NCBI RefSeq assembly: GCF_017591425.1
Contig: NW_024466218.1
Span: 16,444,001 to 16,508,000, forward strand
Direction of reading: 5' to 3'
Source of the DNA: Ochotona curzoniae
Taxonomy: Eukaryota > Chordata > Mammalia > Lagomorpha > Ochotonidae
DNA length: 64,000 nucleotides
The stretch's first letter is position 1, and every line of letters starts with the position of its first letter. Below, one piece after another: positions 60,255-64,000 of this stretch. The translations under genes were made by a program, and so were the position numbers. Under the pieces are notes generated by a model. The model did not search any database, was not told the origin of the DNA, and was given only the letters and a program-made list of their open reading frames with translations.

Positions 60255-62319
60255 ATGTGTCATTTGTAAGTGTGCTATTTTAAACAACTTCCTGTATAAT
60301 CATTCTGCTATTAAACAAAATGAATTGTGCTTTCTTACAAACAGAGTTGTTAGCAGCTTGTTTTTAGGCCTTGAAACCAGATTTAGTTGGAATCAGAATT
60401 GCGGTTAAATTGTTATATTTTGCTAATTATGCCATGACATTAATGTTTTGTTACCTCATATTTTTCTTTCTGTTAGTTAAATGCATTTTCATCAGAGTAT
60501 ATTTAGATAAAATGCTAATTATCATATACAGCATAGAGTATATTTGCCTCACAATCTGTAAGTTACAGTATGTACAAATTCCATGAAATGGTACATGTAA
60601 ATGAGTAAGTCTGTAACTTTAGATATAACTGTAGATATTGGTGTATGTATCTATATTTTCTGGAAGTGTAGTTCTTACTATAGCTATGTCGGTTCATGTG
60701 CATGAAGATAAATATTTTAACTTGATTTTTTACTGAGCTCCCATAGCTTCAGCTTATACTTAAAAATAATTTAGGGCATAAAAATATGGAAAACACAGCT
60801 GCCTTGTAATTAAATAATTTTTTAAAAGAAGGATTTTAGCATCCTTTGATTATATAATCACTATGTCTAAAACCTGGAAGAATCCTACCTCACTTATTTA
60901 TAAGGTTTCTGATAATGCTGCCTTATCCTTTCATGTGTTTGGGGGTGTATTCAGGGTATAGTTTACACTAATTAGACTTGAAAACTCATTGTGAAAGGAA
61001 ATACTGTGTTCTCTTTTCCTCCCTCCTGTGCTGCCTGTTCCACTTGATCCCCCCATTCTCGTATCATTTCTCCTTTACCTTCCTCTGCTCACTTGATTTC
61101 ATTATCAAAACTATTATTCAGAAGAATCATAACCATAAACTTATCTTTTCAGAATTTCTGTCCTGGTCACACCTTTCTTTTGCAATAGTAATCTATTCTT
61201 TGTTCTCCTGTCTATTACTTCTCTACCTGGCCACTGGTTTCACCATTCACATAGAATTGTTAACCATTTGTGTGCACTTAAAGAATGTGATACCAATTTT
61301 TCCTAATGAGATTATCTCATTTGATTGTCTAATTTGATGTTCACTCGTGGTAGGAGTCATGAATACTACTTTTAAAGTAAGGCACCAAAAGCCCAGGGAA
61401 AAATCAAAATCATTTCATGATAAAAAATCAGGTTACTGCTATACCTGAGAATAGACACCACACAGCCTTTACCGCTAATCTACACCGAACAGCAGGCCTC
61501 TAACTTAACTTAGTTTCTTGCAAAAGTCCAGTAGATTTGTAACACTAAAATTGAGTATATTTGTATTTAGTAAACATGCATTTCTGCTTATTAGGTTTGT
61601 GATTGAAATAATTTCTCTGGATCTCACCCTGTTTATTTGTGCAAGAAAAGTAAACAAAAATGAAACGGAAGGGCAGAGTCTTACTGGATTTTCTCCAGTC
61701 CCTTCCTCTTCAACTAGCTTCCCTACTGTTTTTCATTGATTCTGCTCTTATGCAGGATGAGAAAGCTGTGTGAATCAGGCAACATGTGAGAGTGACTCCA
61801 TCCAGTGCTTTGTCATTGTAACAGTGCTTGTACTTCTTTGAGAGAAAGAAGAAAAATCTCTTACAGAATGTGCTCTGAGGCCACATTCTTCCTTAGACTC
61901 ATATGACCCTACATATAACACATCCAGCTCCGCACTGAGCCAAAGGAAACTGGATGACATGGAGCAGGAACTTGACACGCCTGTCTTCATCAACTCCTGC
62001 TAAACTGCTGATGCCGTTTCAACTTGTGAATCACTCCACACTCAGTCCGTTGTACCACTGCCAACTGCTCTTGTTGGCAGGCCTCTCTGAGGGCTTCACA
62101 GGCCACTGCCTGTGGCACAGTGCCAAATGTATTGCGGAACGGATGACTGACAATCAAATAAGCGTCCTCCCTAATGCCAACACAAAACGTAACTGGGAAG
62201 AGTGTGCATGGAGCAGTACAAAATACAGCACTGAATAGTCCACGTCAATGGAAATGAATACCAAATTTCTATTACGAGCTAATTTTAACACAGATAAATA
62301 AAAAACAAAAACAGATATG
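60255..62319. other. Non-coding sequence, unassigned
   Basis: 61000-61300 is pyrimidine-rich (plus-strand ORF 60978-61337 is hydrophobic, as C/T-rich DNA would give). 61750-62230 is richer in GC and looks unique. I see no splice-framed coding segment I could defend. Confidence 0.35.
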
Positions 62320-62702
62320 CAGGCCAGTTGCGGTATCCTAGCAGCTAAAGTATTCGCCTTGCATGTGCCAAGATACCACACAGGTACTGGTTCTGATCCC
62401 GGCAGATCCACTGTCCATCCAGTTCCCATATGGGCACTGGTTCTAATCCTGGTGGCTCCATTTCCCATCCAGCTCTCTACTTGTGGCCTGGGAAAGCAGT
62501 AGAGGATGGCCCAAAGCCTTGGGACCCTGCACCCATGGGACCCTGCACCCATGTGGGAGACCCAGAAGAAGCTCCTGGCTTTGGATCGGCTCAGCTCCGG
62601 GCATTGTGACCACATCCAATCAACTGATGGGAGATCTTCCTCTCTGTCTCTTCTCCTCTGCATATCTCACTTTCCAATAAAAATAAATGTTAGGAAAAAA
62701 AA
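62320..62702 (+). mobile_element. C-SINE with two internal duplications
   Basis: Full-length plus copy with head AGGCCAGTTGCGGTATCC and tail CCAATAAAAATAAATGTT plus A's. The B-box-to-CATCCAG(T/C)T segment is present twice (62373-62424 and 62425-62474), giving two B boxes (GGTTCTGATCCC and GGTTCTAATCCT). GGGACCCTGCACCCAT is also tandemly duplicated (62521-62536 and 62537-62552). The minus-strand 169-residue ORF across it is not a gene. Confidence 0.95.
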
Positions 62703-63837
62703 CAGGCATGTTCACTCCTAATCCATCACCGACATTTTCTCATTTCAATCTGTTTCATGCCTTGATTAGTTCAGCTACTTAGTATTTAGCCACTAGCTTA
62801 ATACAGTAAGGTCGTAAATAGACTTATTCTCCGTGCCATGTGAATACATTTCAAACTACTACACCGCTCTGAGTGTTTCCCTGTATCCTTCATGAGGAAA
62901 TCAAATTTGCTCGGTATGAAATGCTTTCCTGAGGTGGGCTCTTCTAAACTCTCCAGCCTCATCTTCTGCTCCATACCATTAGTCATCTTAGATACAATTG
63001 TTAGCCTGTTGGTAGTTCTTTAAACATATGCCATTTGTCTTTCTAATCTACACATTTTATATTAATACTATTAATCCATCTGCAGGTTTTTGACATTGCT
63101 TTTCTTCTTTGTTCTGTTTTTTTTTCCCTTGGTTTTGTTATGCTTTTCAAGGTTTTTAGTCATTCCAAATGAAAATTCTGATTTGCAATGGATCAGGGTG
63201 AATGCTGCATGTAGCATAATGAATATGAATGTAATTGAAGATTCCTTTTGCAAAATAAATAATTAGCCTCGAATTCATTTCTTTTCTAAATTGAATTTGT
63301 ATATTTACAATTGACTTTTAGGAATGCCAGTTCAAAATTAATCAGTTGTTTCTCATTTTGAATGATCTTTTTTCTCTCTCTTTTTTTGTTTCTCTAATGT
63401 AGATTTTTCTCTGATGATTTAAATCCACTACCATTACATTGAGTAGAATTTTGAGCTAGGGTGTACAGCAGTGCCTTTAAGATTGGGATGCACTTTGTTT
63501 TTCCTCCCGCCTTCGGTTGTGTTGTGTTATGTTGTCTATCCTCTGGAATATTTTTGCTTAAGCATTTCAACTATTTTCCCCAAAGACCTTTTAGATCTTT
63601 TATCTGAATAATTATTATAAAAAATGTGTGCATCCTGAAGTCATTGGCTTCGAACCTGGTCGCTGTTCTACCACATTGATGAAGCTGCATTGTGAATCCG
63701 ATTTTAATTAGAGAACATCTAATATGTGTGCTAAATTTATAATATCAATGGGAATAACCTAACTTCTTGGTAAGACTGATTTACTTAAAGGACAGTGAAT
63801 TGATAAACATTATTTAGATTAGCCAATATTTCAGCTT
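62703..63837. other. Non-coding sequence, nothing recognised
   Basis: AT-rich, with T-runs near 63117 and 63380. No recognised repeat or coding frame. Confidence 0.35.
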
Positions 63838-64000
63838 AGCAAAGGCACCCATCAGCGGATGAATAAAGGAACTGAGGCATGAACTGTGAAATATTAGTCA
63901 GCTGTAGTGGATGAGATCTGTCATTTGCAGCAATATGATTGGAACAGGAGCATTTTGTATTTGTGAAATACACCAGGCAGTGAATGCCACATACCTTATA
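63838..64000 (+). mobile_element. L1 3' fragment running off the window edge
   Basis: CACCCATCAGCGGATGAATA..., ATATTAGTCAGCTGTAGTGG, GAGATCTGTCATTTGCAGC and ATTGGAACAGGAGCATTTTG match the L1 ORF2 C-terminal coding end. It continues beyond the window. Confidence 0.8.

Noticed and set aside
60978..61337. 119-residue hydrophobic ORF that could pass for a membrane protein
   Set aside because: T/C-rich DNA encodes L, F, S and I by default; there is no start context or family likeness.
62154..62663. 169-residue minus-strand ORF
   Set aside because: It runs antisense through a C-SINE. C-SINE copies here repeatedly give such ORFs on both strands.

Overview
The window is mammalian nuclear DNA, AT-rich and strongly CpG-depleted, with no intact protein-coding gene, no CpG island and no exon set that I can support. 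About two dozen copies of the tRNA-derived lagomorph C-SINE place it in Lagomorpha. The 3' end of these copies reads GTGAATCATCGG... followed by CCAATAAAAATAAATCTT, with no long (AAATA)n tail. As I recall the subfamilies, that fits a pika (Ochotona) better than rabbit or hare; the genus call is inference. The stretch reads as a gene desert or the inside of a large intron.

Layout: 1-5 kb is mostly unrecognised sequence with a (GT)n run, a weak minus-strand ORF chain and a possible LTR. 5.1-7 kb holds an old L1 ORF2 remnant broken up by C-SINEs. At 7.8 kb lies a 3'-truncated 5S rRNA retropseudogene with clean target-site duplications (TSDs). 11.3 kb carries a near-consensus C-SINE with a 15-bp TSD. 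12-18 kb has a MaLR-type LTR, a long (CTTT)n tract, a rearranged L1, a poly(T) run flanked by TSDs, a second L1 ORF2 fragment and a purine tract. 18-27 kb has old MIR, MaLR and C-SINE copies. 27.7 kb has a palindromic MITE-like remnant. 28.4-29.3 kb looks like unique, possibly conserved non-coding sequence. 30-39 kb is dense in C-SINEs, including an inverted pair at 38.2-38.6 kb. 38.9-39.5 kb is L1 3' sequence, and 41.4-42.2 kb looks like an antisense L1 5' UTR. 42.6-43.5 kb is a second candidate conserved stretch. 47.0-48.3 kb has three C-SINEs, two of them inserted one after the other at the same target. 48.7-49.4 kb is an unidentified processed pseudogene joined to a truncated C-SINE. 53.6-54.5, 57.6, 59.9 and 62.3 kb carry older C-SINEs, and 58.2-59.5 kb the longest L1 piece. 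The window ends inside another L1.

No genes work together here; what can be read is the history of L1-machinery insertions. The most informative loci are unusual products of that machinery: the tailless 5S copy, the insertion made only of homopolymer, the nested same-site insertions, the inverted C-SINE pair and the pseudogene/C-SINE junction. I found no evidence for a new functional system. All repeat assignments are by eye without a database search, so element edges are approximate unless a TSD is given.
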